Source: Sitta carolinensis
Lineage: Eukaryota; Chordata; Aves; Passeriformes; Sittidae
DNA: 64,000 nt
NCBI GenBank assembly: GCA_032173965.1
Contig: JAVUNC010000019.1
Location: forward strand, 6,882,501-6,946,500
Direction: 5' to 3'
In this document: positions 1 through 14,142 of the stretch, piece after piece
Layout: each line of letters opens with the position of its first letter
How positions within the stretch are numbered: position 1 is the stretch's first letter
Position numbers and translations under genes: made by a program
The notes under the pieces: generated by a model
Databases searched by the model: none
The model's input: the letters and a program-made list of their open reading frames with translations, nothing else
Told to the model about the DNA's origin: nothing

Positions 1-1251
1 AACACTTGGAATTTCAAATGCTTTAGGAGACAGGAGTATTTTTTCCACACACAATGTGTACAAGAAACATGCATGCTTAAACCTGTCTAATTTTATTTTC
101 TGCCTTTATGAAACGCATCTAGAATTTCCATCCTCAATTACACCTAGGATTCTTTATTGCAAATGATGTGACTCACCCCTGTATAGGTTATCTGCCAAAA
201 ACTGCATGGCAGGCACATAAGTAGCAGCCCTGCACATGGATTACCTCAGTCCCTGCTCTCCCACCCACCAAAAAGTGATCTCCAAAGTGTTGAAGTTCAA
301 AGATGCTTCATGCTCCTTTTTGGGAATGCTCCCACCATATGCAAAATGACCAAAGTTCTGCATGGAAACAATTTTCTTCCAGGGAGGATCTGTATCTTTT
401 TGTCTGTTTATCATGTACTCTGCTTGGCAGATAGGAATCAAACCTTTGGGTCCTGGTTGGAACCTGCAGAACATTATTAAAATGCAATTCATTACAACAA
501 CTTTCAGCTTTATGGATAAAATTCAAAACAATCCTGTGGGTTCCAGGGAGGCTCTTACTAGGAGAGAACACATAATTTATCTTTAAAATTACCCACACTG
601 GTTGCTGAAAAGCTTGGTTCAGGTTTTTAAATGGTTTCTATGATGTTTCGCTCCTTGTTTCTGAAAATTAGCTTCTAAGTGCAGTAGATTAACTTTTTCC
701 TTTTGCTTAACTGAAGTACTCAACAGTTTAAGGATGCCTCACTGAAACAGAACTTGAGTTTGTACTTTTCCATTTCTCAAGTGGAAACAAGATCACACAA
801 CTAAATGCTATGTCACTTCTTGCTTCATGCACAGAATTGCAATTAAATGTTAACCTCATACATTCAGAGAGAAGATCAACCAAGGTTTCAGAATAGATAT
901 TTTTATATTCCACTCCAAAACAGAAAGGAGAGGGGCTATTTAGAAAAAATAATGCAACCATTCTGAATGGAGGATGATTGCATTGCATTTGTTGAGGTAA
1001 AAATCTGCATTCCTTACACATTATAGCACAGGACATCCTGTGTGTGAAAAAGACCTCAACCCAAGTAATACATAAAAAGATGGCCCATTTTGGTTTTGAG
1101 AGAAATGCAAAGACAATTGTAACCTACTTTAGCATTCTGTAAATATATTTTAATGTACTACACCCCACTAAACTAGCCTAAAAAGGAACACAACTAGAGT
1201 CTTTAAAATTTTTAAATTTGCTATTAAAAATATCAACTGCTCATCTGGAAA

Positions 1252-1256
<5 letters not shown>

Positions 1257-1290
<34 letters not shown>
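1257..1290. repeat. (AT)17 microsatellite
   Basis: Uninterrupted AT dinucleotide tract of 34 nt inside the long LCLAT1 intron. It is likely to vary in length between individuals. Confidence 0.95.
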
Positions 1291-1293
<3 letters not shown>

Positions 1294-1946
1294 GCTGTAT
1301 CTGTTTATCTACATGTCTTAAAAAAGCAAGTTGAAGGCTTTAATTCCTGTGGGTTTAGAGTAAAAAATTATTCAAATTGGACAGAAAGTGACTACTGACA
1401 GCATTTAACAAAACGTGCAAAATACATTTGGAGGAAAAACACAATAAAACAGAAATCAGGCCTGTTTTTTTTTTAGTTGACAGGGCAACTAATAAAAATA
1501 TATTGTGTTTCAACATGTTTAAAGGAAGAAGATGCCTGCAGAACATGAATTACATAAGGAATGCTGTTTGGGTTTCATATAAATTGCTTTATTTTTATTT
1601 TCAGAAACCTAATGCACTAACAGTCCTGAAATCAGATGTGCATAACTTGCCCTGTGTATTTGTGCAGCCCCTTGGCCACAAATGAAATTGCTAGATTGGG
1701 ATCTAAAATTTAAAGAACCCCCTTTCACCTCTTGTACCTGTTTATTTGTATGCACGGCCAGCAGTGCCTTGAACAGTTTACAGCCCCTCTGTGTACTCTT
1801 ATTAATTTTCCCGAGCCGTGCCAGCCCTTTCATTTCTCCTTATTTCCTGCAATCCACAAACCACATTCGTGCAGGCAGAGGAAGCCAGCAAGTGGCCGAA
1901 TGCACTTGCTTAGGCAGTGGGTAAGAGAAGCAGAGCATTATATAAC

Positions 1947-2040
1947 GTGTTATTCTCTGCTCACACACATTATTTGGTTTTCTCGGGCACACAGTTTTAA
2001 AAGGGGAACACAGACCCCGTGTCACTCTCTGCTTGCACAC
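1947..2040. repeat. Diverged direct repeat, 72-nt period
   Basis: GTGTTATTCTCTGCTCACAC (from 1947) recurs as GTGTCACTCTCTGCTTGCAC (from 2019), with 18 of 22 positions equal over the full unit. It lies in a stretch (about 1735-2110) with more CpG than its surroundings. This could be an old LTR or other diverged repeat; the family is not recognised. Confidence 0.5.
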
Positions 2041-3352
2041 ACAGTTGCTGTGACAGGACACAGGTCAGGTGAGTGCACACACAGTCATTCTGGAAAGTAC
2101 ATCTGCATATCCCGACCTACAGAGTTTGTTGTAAGACCACCTATCTTTAGTGCTGTAATTTTTAAAACCAGCACTAAAGGTTATTTTCATAGATTTGACT
2201 TAGCTCATGATTAAAAGTATTACCTCTAACATTTACCAAAAAAGACTCCTAAATCTTTGTTTTTTAAAATCTGCAGTGAAGCTAGGAAAACCTCAGCTTT
2301 TTTTACAGTTCTGAATTGAAAAGATTTAAAGAAAGATAATACCTTTTAAGTTGCATCTCACAGACCCTTAGCCCTCACTGGAAAATGTTTATATAACATT
2401 TCCAAGTTATTCTATGTTGATATATAGACCCTGAATTTTATTAGCAGAATTTAGTGTGATCAAAATCCCAGTAGGGTATGCTGACATTGCTCTCCCTCCA
2501 GCTGCTCTTCTCCATCTGAAATGTTCTCCAGTTCATAAACAGGAAAAACTACTGAGAAGCCGACAGCATCATACGCTGCAGACACATGTGTCCCTGCAAA
2601 TGTGCAGTTTACAATATCAACAGCTGTATGGAAAAAAACCACCCAGAAAACAAAAAGGAACAATTCATAACAAGATTAAAAAAAACAACCAAACAAAAAA
2701 AACCAACAAACTCTTAACAATTAAGCAGTTTTTGATTGGAGAGCTGAAGCTTATTACAAATAGCCTGTCTAAAAGTATCGGATTGTCCAGATGCAGAAAC
2801 AAAGATCATATACAAAGACAGATGTCACGCTGAAGATGGTGCTGCATGCAAAAATGTTCATTTTCACATCTACTAAAACACAACATAGGGTGTGCAAGAG
2901 GTGGAATCCTTCTGCCAAATGGACAGAGAAAAAAAGGAATTTCAATATGGGATCTGTCCAGAGAAAGAGGTCAGAGAGAAGAGAAAGGAGAAAAGGTCAC
3001 ATTCAAGCTTTTAATAGGCAATAACATTTTCTGGAGGATATAATTCCAAAACTATTTGGCAAAACTTCAGAACATCCATCGGCACAAGCAAAATGAGGGT
3101 CAGTTGGCTATTCTGTGAAATATTGAGCATTTTATGAGTCATAAAAGTAATAAAATGTGGATGTGCTAAATTTACTCCACTCCCAAGTCACACCCTTTTT
3201 TGGTAACCTCTGTCCATGATATTCTTCAATGCATCAATAACTAGAACACTCCAAAAAAAATGAAACTCAAAGGAATTAAGACTGAATAAAACCAGACAGT
3301 ACATGAAAACTTAAGTCCCATTTAAGGTTACAAAACAATAGGGTAAAAACTA

Positions 3353-3374
3353 CAGACAGACAGACAGACAGACA
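3353..3374. repeat. (CAGA)n microsatellite
   Basis: About five and a half perfect copies of CAGA, running into a short CA-rich stretch. Confidence 0.9.
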
Positions 3375-5682
3375 CGCACACAAACAGGTATGTCATTTTT
3401 GCTACAGGAAAATTAGTGATGGAAGAACCAACATTTCACAAGGCTCCCATAGCTGAAGGAGCAGAATCTCATGAATAATTTTGCTAATGTCTGATAGATG
3501 TTTTGCACCTATTTTACTGGAAACTTCAATTTTGAAGCTAAGCCATTTCCTCACACACCTGGTATACAACACTACAGAGCTGCAGAATGTGTCCCTTCAG
3601 TCTGTCTGCCCACTGCCACAGCTCACAAAAGTAAATTTTTCTGGACACAGATTTATAGCATGTCCAAACCCCTGTTCCCCTCTGTAATAAACCAGCAATG
3701 ATCTAGGTGGCAGACTCAGAGCATTTACATCTTTAGCTGACTCCTGGATAGGCTGCTTATTACACAATTTCTTTGTTTCTTGTATCTCTTCCCAAAGCAG
3801 CGGCTGGAGGAGTTTGGATACGAGTTAATTTATTTTTCTTTCCTTTAAAAGACCTTTGCCACTGTATTATAATGCCCTCTCAAACCCCATCCTCTCAGCC
3901 ACAATTTCAGTGGACAGGGCTCCATTTCCTGAAGTCTTCAAAGGGAGCACAGGAGACTTGCTGCTACACCACCCCTTCGCAGTGTTCTGCCTGATATTCT
4001 TTTTATTTTGGCTGTGAGTTCCTTGGTTCAGCATTTACAATTACAGTGGAAAGAAGAAAGAACTATTGCTACATAAAAAAAACCCAACAGAGCAATGTGC
4101 CCCAAACAAGCCAGACTTTACGTGAGTTACTAAGAGGTGGGGACTCGAGCACAATTTGCAGATATGCTCCATTACAGTTTTAAATAATTCCTGGAAGAAA
4201 GTCAGTAGTGGCAAAGGGACAATCTGTATATCCCAATACTTTTACTACCTACAAATTAGTGTGATTCATGAAGAAAATGCTGGGTGGAGTGGGAGGGCAG
4301 GGGAAGCAAGGCCTAATTCAAGAAACCACCAAATGGAAGCTTTAACTCAACCAATGTTCCCTTTTCAGGAAAACAAGAGAGAAAAGAGGACAGGACGCTA
4401 AACAGAACTGAAACTGGCAAAAAGTCAGGTTCCCAAACAAATCTTCATGTAAGAAACTATATCAAAACCACTGATAGATTAATAGACCTTTAAAGACACT
4501 GTTTTAAGGAAACCCTTCCATGGCTGAGGCTTTGAATTTCAAGCTCCAGCCAAGAAAGAAAATTAAGGAAGTGTCTCATATTCTTGGAAATTCAGAGGAG
4601 AAAATAGGTTATCACTGTTTTACAAGCATGACTTAGCCTGTACTTTGGCGTCCTTCAAAAAACACATTTGTTTTTATATTCGCTTATTACAACTGACTGC
4701 ATATTTCCTTAGGAGTTTCAATTCATCAGATGTTCTCAGAGAAGCTGTAGCAGTCAGCACAAAATGAACAATTTCTTAAATTGCCAGAACAACAGTCACC
4801 ACAGGCAACAGATTTTGTATTAGATACATGTAATTACTCTTCAAATCTCTAAAAAAAAATCTTCTGACAATACTCCTGCTCAGTTTAACTCTTAGGATGG
4901 TCAAGAAGAAAGGCATTTGCTCCTAAGGCCGTGCCTGCAGGTAGGTTGTTCTATTGTTACCCTAAAGCTGGCTGCACCCAGAGGTTCAGCTTTTACAGCT
5001 CGTTTTGAAGCACTCACGTGTTAAATTTAAATTATGAAATCTCTTGCAAAACCACTAAGATTGCAACTGCTGGTAAGGCTACCAAATGAGCTCATTAAAG
5101 TATAAAAAGTTGTTTTGCTTCTGTCTAAGGGTTTTTGTTTGCTTGTTTGGAGTGAGGAGGATATTTGCTCATTTTAGAATGATCCTGTCTCATATGAAGT
5201 ATAGCAGGCCATGTCATGATTTTATCAAAACCATTTCTTTATTATGGTCATAACAATACACAAGCCACTCCTGGCTTATAATTTCAAGTTAAGTAGCTTT
5301 AAATGCAGGATAACAGCCACATTTAGTGGAACATTTAGTTTCTTTTGCTATGACTTCTGTTGTTTAAAAAGCAAAACAGGAATTAAACAATACCTGTAGT
5401 GTTTGTATAAGAAAGAGCATACATTAAACAAAAACAAGTGATGAAGCTCTATAAATTCCAGTAAATATCTTTTATCTTTTGATATTTCTAACACATTCAT
5501 TTTCAAAAGGAGACTAATCTGAATATAGAGAATACCAGTATTTTACTGAATTATTTTATACCAAGCAGTGTTTTTTTAAGCTTTAAAAGAAAAATAAAAT
5601 ATCAAAAGAATCCCACGACCTGAAAGATATTCTAGAAAAGAAAAATGTTTAACTGTTCCTTGTTAAATATTTGTAATGAATT

Positions 5683-5808
5683 GCCAGTTGGATGGGGCTT
5701 TGAGCAAGCTGGTCTGGTGGAAAGTGGTGTTGCCCATAGCAGGGGATGGAACAAGATGATCTTTAGGGTCCCTTCCAACCCAAACCTTTCTATGTGTCTG
5801 AGATTTGA
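5683..5808 (+). mobile_element. CR1 LINE 3'-end fragment
   Basis: The stretch contains the CR1 3' landmarks in order: GATGGGGCTTTGAGCAAGC, CTGGTCTGGTGGAA, TTGCCCATAGCAGGGGATGG, GATGATCTTTAGGGTCCC, TTCCAACCC, and ends TTCTATG, the CR1 terminal repeat unit. It is a 5'-truncated copy, as most CR1 copies are, and lies antisense to LCLAT1. Confidence 0.85.
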
Positions 5809-8800
5809 TGTTTTTTGGAACACAACATGGGGCTCAAAGAGCCTGAGATAATAACAGATTGACCAGAGAGTATTAGAAGGCATTTACACTTGGTAATAAC
5901 TGTGGGTTATGTTCTTGATTCATCTGTATCAACAAGACACAAGCAATTTAAAACCAGCAATCTCAACACCTAATATCAAGCTGACTTCTAATGAATTCAC
6001 GTTTTTTTCCTTGATCAATAGAAATAAAGCATTGAATTCTCAGCAACCTTTGCTCATACAGAAGAGGAGACAGCAAATACTAAATTTCGGGAGATGACAG
6101 TCAACTGGAGAAAAAAAGAACAGTATCCCAGAAAATGGCAAATGTGCCAGATTTACCAATTTATTCTGTAGTCCAGCAAACATGAGTGTGAAGAGGAGGT
6201 TTTGCAGAGGTCTGGACCCGTCCTGTGCCCACCCCTCATGGAAGTAAAACAGTTCAATACCCTGTGAACTTTTCAGATGTATCAAACTGAGTTATGTGCC
6301 AATTCATACATGTAAGAACCAATGATTTTCTTTTGCCAACTGGTCTGATTGCACTGCTGCTTTAGATGAAGCTGCAGCACTTGAGGTGGCGTTCTCTACT
6401 GTCATCAAAATGGAACAGCTTCATCCACCTCCCTTGTTTTCTGGCTGTGGCATTGTAGGTTTGCTCCTTCCCCCTACAACCACTGCTATGACATCAGGAT
6501 TTGCAGGCCAGATGGTGAATCATATAGAAAAATCCTCCTGTTGTAAAACAATCCTTTTCCTGTATTTTTCCCCAGTGGCAGTCGCTGGTTTACATGCACA
6601 TAAAACTACACAGTTGGTTACAAAGCTTTTGGGTGGACTAATAATCCCCCATCCCCTCCACCCCAGTTGTGTAACTTGTTGGGAACCAAAGCAACTTACG
6701 AATGGCTTCCTGGTTTATCTTTGCTCAAGTTCAGCTGGGAAATAAAAACCTGAGCTTCCAAGTGCAAATCAACACATTCCAGCTAAAAGATGTGCAAATA
6801 CTTGACCGGATGTACAGCGACAAATCATCTGTATTTAAAGAGAGCTGAACTAATTCACCCCAGACTTGCAAGAGTAAGGCAGAAAAGCAGCAAGAGCTGG
6901 ATTCAACTTGGAAGGCAGCAAAATAACTTTACCCATAAAGGGCAAGATGCTATTAGTAACAAAATTCTTCACATTCTTGTCACAAAGAGATGTTTCCTAT
7001 TGCAAGACGATATCCTAACAAACCAGCCTTAGATGGCTGGACCGGGTCTGCACAGTGGCAATGCCAACATAGCTCACGTTCTCCCGACAAAGCAAAATTC
7101 AAAGTAGGACAGATTGTCCAGTCCAGATCGGGCTATTTCATCTAAAAATAAAAGTTCTTGAACACCAATTTTATGCTAGGATGAAACAACTTGGATGACA
7201 ACAACAAATTTCTTTTACTGTAAAGCAGGCTTAGTACCTCCACATTACAATTTTCCAACTGTTTTGTTACAAGAACCTACTGTAATTGCTATGTGCAACA
7301 ACAAGTTTAAACCTCTCGGACTGAAGTGGTTTAAATTTCCAGGCTCTTTCAGGCTCAGATTCTTTATTTCTTTTTGAAAGGAAGAAGGAGCACCACAATC
7401 TCAGTTGAAGCAATTCAGCTATATCAAAGACTGAGGCTATGGAAAAAATGTTTTTGTTACTTAAAAAGTCTCAAAGAACTTCAGATGGTTTGTTCTTTGG
7501 AAAGGAATAACATCCCCAAGCCTTGGAACAGGGACTTGAAGTTTGGCAGGAGATGGTATTTGTGTCAGTAATATGCCTTTTGCCAACTTTCAAGAAAACA
7601 TCCCAAATTTGGCCAACAACTACGAACCTTTGAAGAATCTTAATTTTGCACATGCTCAGCAAACATTTTGTAGAGTTAACAGCTGAAATTTAAAAAGAAT
7701 CTGTCCTTACTGAGTATTCTCAACTTCTGGTCCTTAATTCATGCACCATTCCCTCTGAATAAAGGACCACCTATGTCCCCATCCCCTTGTGGCTCCTGCA
7801 TGTGACCACCCATGCAGCACAGGAAGGAAGCCATCTAATTCAAATGCAAAGGGGACAACTGTTTAACAACTCTTGATGGGAATTTGGCAACCAAAGCAGA
7901 GACCCAGCCTGTGGAGGGATGGTGGCAGTATCTGCTGCGTGATCGGCAGCTGATTTAGTGTTTGAAAACATCAGTAGTGAAGAACATTAGGTTGTAAAGT
8001 TCATTTCTCAGCTCTAGGGAAATGCCAGATCTAAGGTTGCCTCTGCCTATATAATGGATATTATCTTTACTTCTGTGATGATATACTTTGCCCCAGGACC
8101 TGAACGCTGTGAATCAGGGCTGGCTAACAGCTGAATGTAGGAGCTTTGCTTCATCTGCTGCACAAAGGTCTGCAGCAAACAAAACAGAGGGAGGGGGAGC
8201 AAGCAGGATAAGCTCAACTTTAGGCAGCTGACTCTCAAACCAATCTTCATGCTAAATAAAACCCAAGAGAGCTGCATGCTATTTCTGCCTTTTTCATAAA
8301 CAGACTTGATTTTCTCATCTTCTGGCTGGGCTGGATGTTTCTGGGGTCAGTTCTGAGCAGGCTGAGGTGCAAGGGGCTCAGAAAGCACCATGGCTGGAAA
8401 ACAAGCCCACAGGTGGCTGAAACCACGCAGCAGCCCTGACCTGAGTCTTGCTGCACACTTCCATTTCCCACACACATGAGAAATACAAGCATTGTGAAAA
8501 TAAATTCTTTCAAAATCAGGAAGCACTCTAGTACTAGAGCAGCAGGCAGCAGAGATGCTTATATAGAAAATCTGTTTTCAGAGTTTGAATAATGCAGCAC
8601 ATAAGCCCCAGGGCCGCACACTGAAGAGGAGAGGAAAACAAAATATTTAGAAGTTGCTCCTTCAGTGAGTGCTCAATGAGGCAGAGGATGTGTGTGTGGA
8701 GAGAATGGCATGCAATCATTTAGCTAAAGACCAAATCATCTCATATATACATGTAAGAAAGCCAAATTAAGATTCCACAAATAGCTTTATGATGTTTGTC

Positions 8801-11800
8801 AGCTTCTGAGTGTCAAATTTTCCAAATGCTGTATCTTTTTTTCCTCTTTCTCTCTTTAATTTTGCTTTCATTGTTGGTTTTATCCAATGAAAACTGCCAG
8901 TTCTGCAACTAATGGAATAAAATAATCTTATAAGATTTAATGATATTGGGTGCAGAAATGTGTTAAAGAAATCTGGCCTCAGTCCTAAAGAATATGTTAG
9001 ACCCTGAAATATTCAGTTTTTCACCAGCTTTTAAATTCAATGCTCAAGCCTGATCTGTGAAGGAAGACTCAAATTTTATATTGTCAATGATCAATTCTTA
9101 GTACTTTCCATGTACAAAACCAGTGCTCATTAGCAACTATAAAGCTAATTCACTATGATTTTTCTGATTCTGTTTCTCAGACGTTTATAAATAAAATAAA
9201 TGACAATTAATTTTAGACTTCAAATCCACATGAAAGTCGTAGATTTGGAAACAAGCTAAGGAAAAAATTAGAATTTTGGCATTTTGATTTTCAGCTCAAT
9301 TGTTAGAGCCTCAGCCACAAACTTTGCACATGTAAATTGTTTGCAATAAGAGCTTATTTTTATTTTGGCCATTATAATATGAACTCAAATGATGCTTTTA
9401 ATTTTTGTTAATCACCCCTAATACAAACACTCGTCCTCAGCCCTTCCAAAGTTTTTCAAACCTTTGTAATAGGTTATAACTGTATAACACACAGGTAAAA
9501 CACTGTGCCCTGCATGCCTCCAGCAGTGTATTTGCTGATGACGGACTCCTGTCTTACTGGAAGCTGAATGGTGGCTCAACTAATCAAATTCAACAGTAGA
9601 TTAGAAAGAAGGAATAGCACCAAATTTGCAGCTTCAAGCTGAACTCTCTGTCATGACAAACTATTTGACAGTCACTGATCTAAATGCCTTGGGATTTGTA
9701 CTGCAAACTTGAATAGCCATATGCTTACCACTGAAACGTGCCAAAGACAGCTGTTCTTTCACAGGGCTTGAAGTTTGTTTACCAGTACATATTAATTACC
9801 ATACATTTAATAATGGCTTTAATACCTTCTTCCCTGACTCTCAAAGACTAACAGCTCCAAGAGAGCTTTAAAAGATATACACATCTACATCTGAACTTTT
9901 TGTGCATCCATGGAAAACCCTGAGATGAAGTAATATGAGCAGCATAAATAAACCATGTATAAAGTCATTATAAACATTGCCATCTATCAATCAATCTGCA
10001 GTAGAAGGCTGAAGACAAATGCACCTTCTTTTTTGAACTTTTTCCTCCTCCTCAATGCTCCTCAGTTTTTATTCTCCACTCAGTCACCACAGGTGAGTTT
10101 TCTTTCTTTCTGACAACAGGCTGGAGCTGAATTTGTGCTGGAGCTGTTCCCCAAGGCAGCAGTAGGGGAGGTGCAGCTGAGCCCACGCTCAGAGCATCTC
10201 CACCTCTGCCAGACCGGTCTGCACACGACACACTGCCTTGGGAGGAAGCACCCCTTTTACTATTTCCACAAAGTTTTGGAAATAAGCTAATCCTTACACA
10301 ATCTTGGCATTAACTATGCTTACTTATCACACTGATTCAACATGAACCCCTTTCATCATTATAAGAGAGAACATAGACATGAAACCCACCAAAGAATTAA
10401 ATCAGCTTTTAAAAGCCTAAATTGTCAGATTGTTTCTGGACAAGATGTTACCTATGTGGACCACGTTTTTTACTGTGAATAAAGCAGACATTAAAATATC
10501 TACCCAGGAAAAGACAGTTTAAGAAGAAAGGCTCTATTTCAAATGTGAATTTGCTGCTTTGTTCTATTCAAATGCAAAACAGTGTTGTTGCTTATTATAT
10601 TGCCACTTTCAACGTTGCTTAATTTACATAAAAATTAACTAGACTCTTCTTTTGCATGCATCAAGTATTCATGGTTAGCTATCTATGTATATTTAATATA
10701 TTTCCATGTCATCATCCATTGCTAGGTAATTAGTTCCTGGAACTCTTACTGTGTTTCAAACAGTGAAACATAAGAAGATCTTATTTAACATCAAGTTTCC
10801 ATTCAACAGACGAGCAGCAATTTCCCACTCATCTTCACCTCTTCTGTGTTTTGATGCTTTTTTTCTGATGTTTTACACTTAAAGGAGATGCACATTTCGG
10901 TTTCACTCAACTGAGTTCAAACACACATCTAAAGCTCTCCCCTCCTTTTTATTGCCCCTTCTCAAAGTCATATGGGATACGCAGAGAAAAGCCTCACTGA
11001 AATTTAGAATAAACACATCAATACCTGTTTGACAAGCTGGGATTTTAAAAATTGCTGTATATAGACATTATACATTTTTTTTTGTCACATGCAAGAACAT
11101 ATGCAACCACCTTTCTAGTACAGTCATTATGAAATTTTCTACTAACTTCACCAAGGGAGGGATTCTGCAAAGATCTGGTGGCCTAAAAAACAGATACCTA
11201 AAATTATCTTAAGGCAATCATGCACTAAAAGCCACTGAAATTTGTGGAAAGGAATTTCTAGATTTTAACTAGATAAGACAGAACTGCTATATTTAAAAAA
11301 AACCCCTGAAACATTAAAAATGTTTGTATTTTGACAGCACACTTAGACTGACCAACACTGATGTATTGCAATAGCTGGGGCACAGGTTGGACAAAAACAA
11401 CTTGGACATTTCTCTCCCTCTTAAAGATACTTAAAACAGTTTGCAGTTCTGGGATTAGGTTCCATTCACATCTGCTATTCCTGGGCTAGACACTTTGCAC
11501 CAAATTCACCAACTCTTAACAAGGTGCCTACCTGATGTTTGTTTGCTAGCAGAGGCTTAATCTCTTTTCCTTTCCAGACTTGGTGTTCCAGGCATTTATC
11601 TTCAAGCCCAGTCAAAAATTTACAGCAAAGCTACAGCTGGACACCTTCCCCCCAAGTCTCTGCCTTCTGCCCAGAACATCACTGAGGTGCTGGTATAGAC
11701 CCTCCAGTCCCTCACTGAGCTTCACTCACACATCCTCTGGGGGCTTCCCTCAACATGGATCTGCCTTCCAATCTGATAGATAAGATCATTCAAGCACATC

Positions 11801-14108
11801 ACCTGCTGGAAGCAAATTCCCTTGAGAGTGACCAGCTGGCTGGCTGTCATCTAAAACACAAGTTTGGGGGGACTCCACTGTTAGTGATTGTTCTTAAAAG
11901 AGAACTGATTGAATTTCACTCAGAATGTCATCTATGGTGTGCATTATTTACACAGAACCAAAAGAAAAGGAACCAAATATATCTCAGCAGTGTTGAGTTG
12001 GAAAGTTTACTATCCCAAGTGTCTGTTGTGTTGCAAGAAATTCTATCCATTGTAAACTGGATTAAAACATTATTGTATTGGGCAACTTCAAGGCACCAGC
12101 ACAACCAGGGCTGCCTGCTTTGGAGGTATGCAGAGCAGAAGTCTCACAGATGATATGGAAGGGTCCTTCTGACAAACATCTAATCTGGAGTGACTTTCTT
12201 GAAGAAAATTAGCAAACAATCATGTTTTTCATGCTTGAGAGAGGGGCTTATCCAAATTATGGCTTCTTTCAAGAGAATAAGCTGAGCATAACACACAGAA
12301 ATTACCAGCAATTAATTGCACTGTAGTCAGTTCCAGAGCAAGAATATGGTGGTGGGTGCACAGAGAAGAAAGAAGAAATGTCCAATAGCCAAAATCACGA
12401 ATGCTTGAGATTTCTTAATTCTCCTGAACTTGAGAGTTTCCTCCTTCTGCTCTCAGAGGAAGACAGGAAAAAAAAACCAAACAGGCAGTATAAGAGAGAA
12501 GGAACACTGAAGAATGAACTGTCTTCTGCAGAACTGTTATGTCACTTAGGACATTGCAGGCCTATCTGAGGACACATAGAGGACACACACAGACACAATA
12601 ACTTAAAAATATTGCATGGAAGTGTATTTGGAGTGTTTAGAGCAGGGAAGTGTAGAAAGAGAGCCTTCCTAAAAATCCTGCTAGTGTTCTAACCAACTAT
12701 GTGGAAAAGGCTGAGAATTTGGATGACCCTGAGCTATTGTATAATAGCACACACTGTAATTCACCTAAAAGATCCTACTGGCTGATAAAAAGGTAGCTGG
12801 CCATCAGCATGCCACCGTTCAGGATTGGGTACACTGGCAAGGGCACCAAATTCCAGAGCTGCTGTTGGCTGCCAGAAGGTCAGCTCCATTTTAGCAGAAT
12901 TGCACACTATGGTATTAAGGCTGGACCAATTTGACCATTGTGACAAACACAAGTGCCCTATGGTGACAACAGTTACAAAAAGGCACTCTGCTTTCCTCTT
13001 CTACCACTTCCTTGTCAGCAACTTGCATCAGATGGCTTCCAATTAATCTATTTCAGTGCCAAGGTTCTGCTGATAAGAATCTGCTCCTCTGGACTAGATT
13101 GCTTCAATCTCATTTCACCTTGGTTGATAAATCAGAATGTTTGTGATCTTCATGTAAATTTGAACCACAAATATATTAGTTACTGCTCTTTGGTTTTGAC
13201 CAAAGTAGAGTATTATGGAAAAACAACAGAAAGAATAATTTATCTCATCTATGTCAGCATTTTGTTTCTCTTGTAACTTTAAGTAACTCCTTTGGTTTAT
13301 TCCTATTTAACCAGGCTCCCTAGTGTATTTATCTGGTTCTGAACATTCTTTTGTATAATAAACACTGCTGAAAATAATATCTTATGAATTACAATAACAG
13401 CCTGAGAAAGACACTTTATCCTTACACTAGTCTAAAACCATTTTCTGATAATAATCACATTTAGATATGCTCCAAAATTCGCCCAACATTTTCAAACACA
13501 AAATTTCTTTCCCCAAACCTTATTTCCCGTGAGTAAGAATACCTGGTTCTCAGAGTTCATTGTAATGCTAATGAAAACCTTTTTTCATACTGACTTAGTT
13601 GAAGGATATCCTGTCCTTCTGCTGCATTATTAATACTGCCAAACCACTGGAAAACTAATTGCAAATGCCAATTCACTTAGTGCTATCATTCGGCTCTACA
13701 GAATTTTCCATTTTAGCTACAGTGTGTGCAAAGTAGCAGACAAAATATATTTTACATGCAGGTCTCAACAGTCTTTGTTGATTTTGTGACAAAAGCCTGA
13801 CCAGCATACTGTTCATGTCCCTATTCGTTTATAATTGGTTTCTCAGTGTGTTTAGTATTTTTCAGAGAATGATTATTGTGAAGTGTCATATTTCTGGGAT
13901 TAAAACTATGCTGGTGCTCCTTTTCAAGATAGCTCTTGATTTTTTTTCCATATCAGGTATACATAGCAAATTCACGGGAAGAAAAAGCTGTGTGACATTT
14001 CTGCTCCATAAAGCAGAAGTAAAATTTTGTGATGAAAGTTAACAAAGAAATATATCACTTGAAAATTATAAAAACTTCTGTGTGGTCTTTTATTTCTTTG
14101 CTTGTTTT

Positions 14109-14142
14109 GGGGGGGGGTTTTGTACTTTTTTTTTTTTTTTTT
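14109..14142. repeat. G9 run followed by T17 run
   Basis: Nine G (14109-14117), a short T-rich spacer and 17 T (14126-14142). Simple low-complexity tract. Confidence 0.9.

Noticed and set aside
11580..12153. Two overlapping plus-strand open frames (67 and 132 codons)
   Set aside because: No recognisable domain, promoter or splice context; antisense within an intron of LCLAT1. Read as chance frames.
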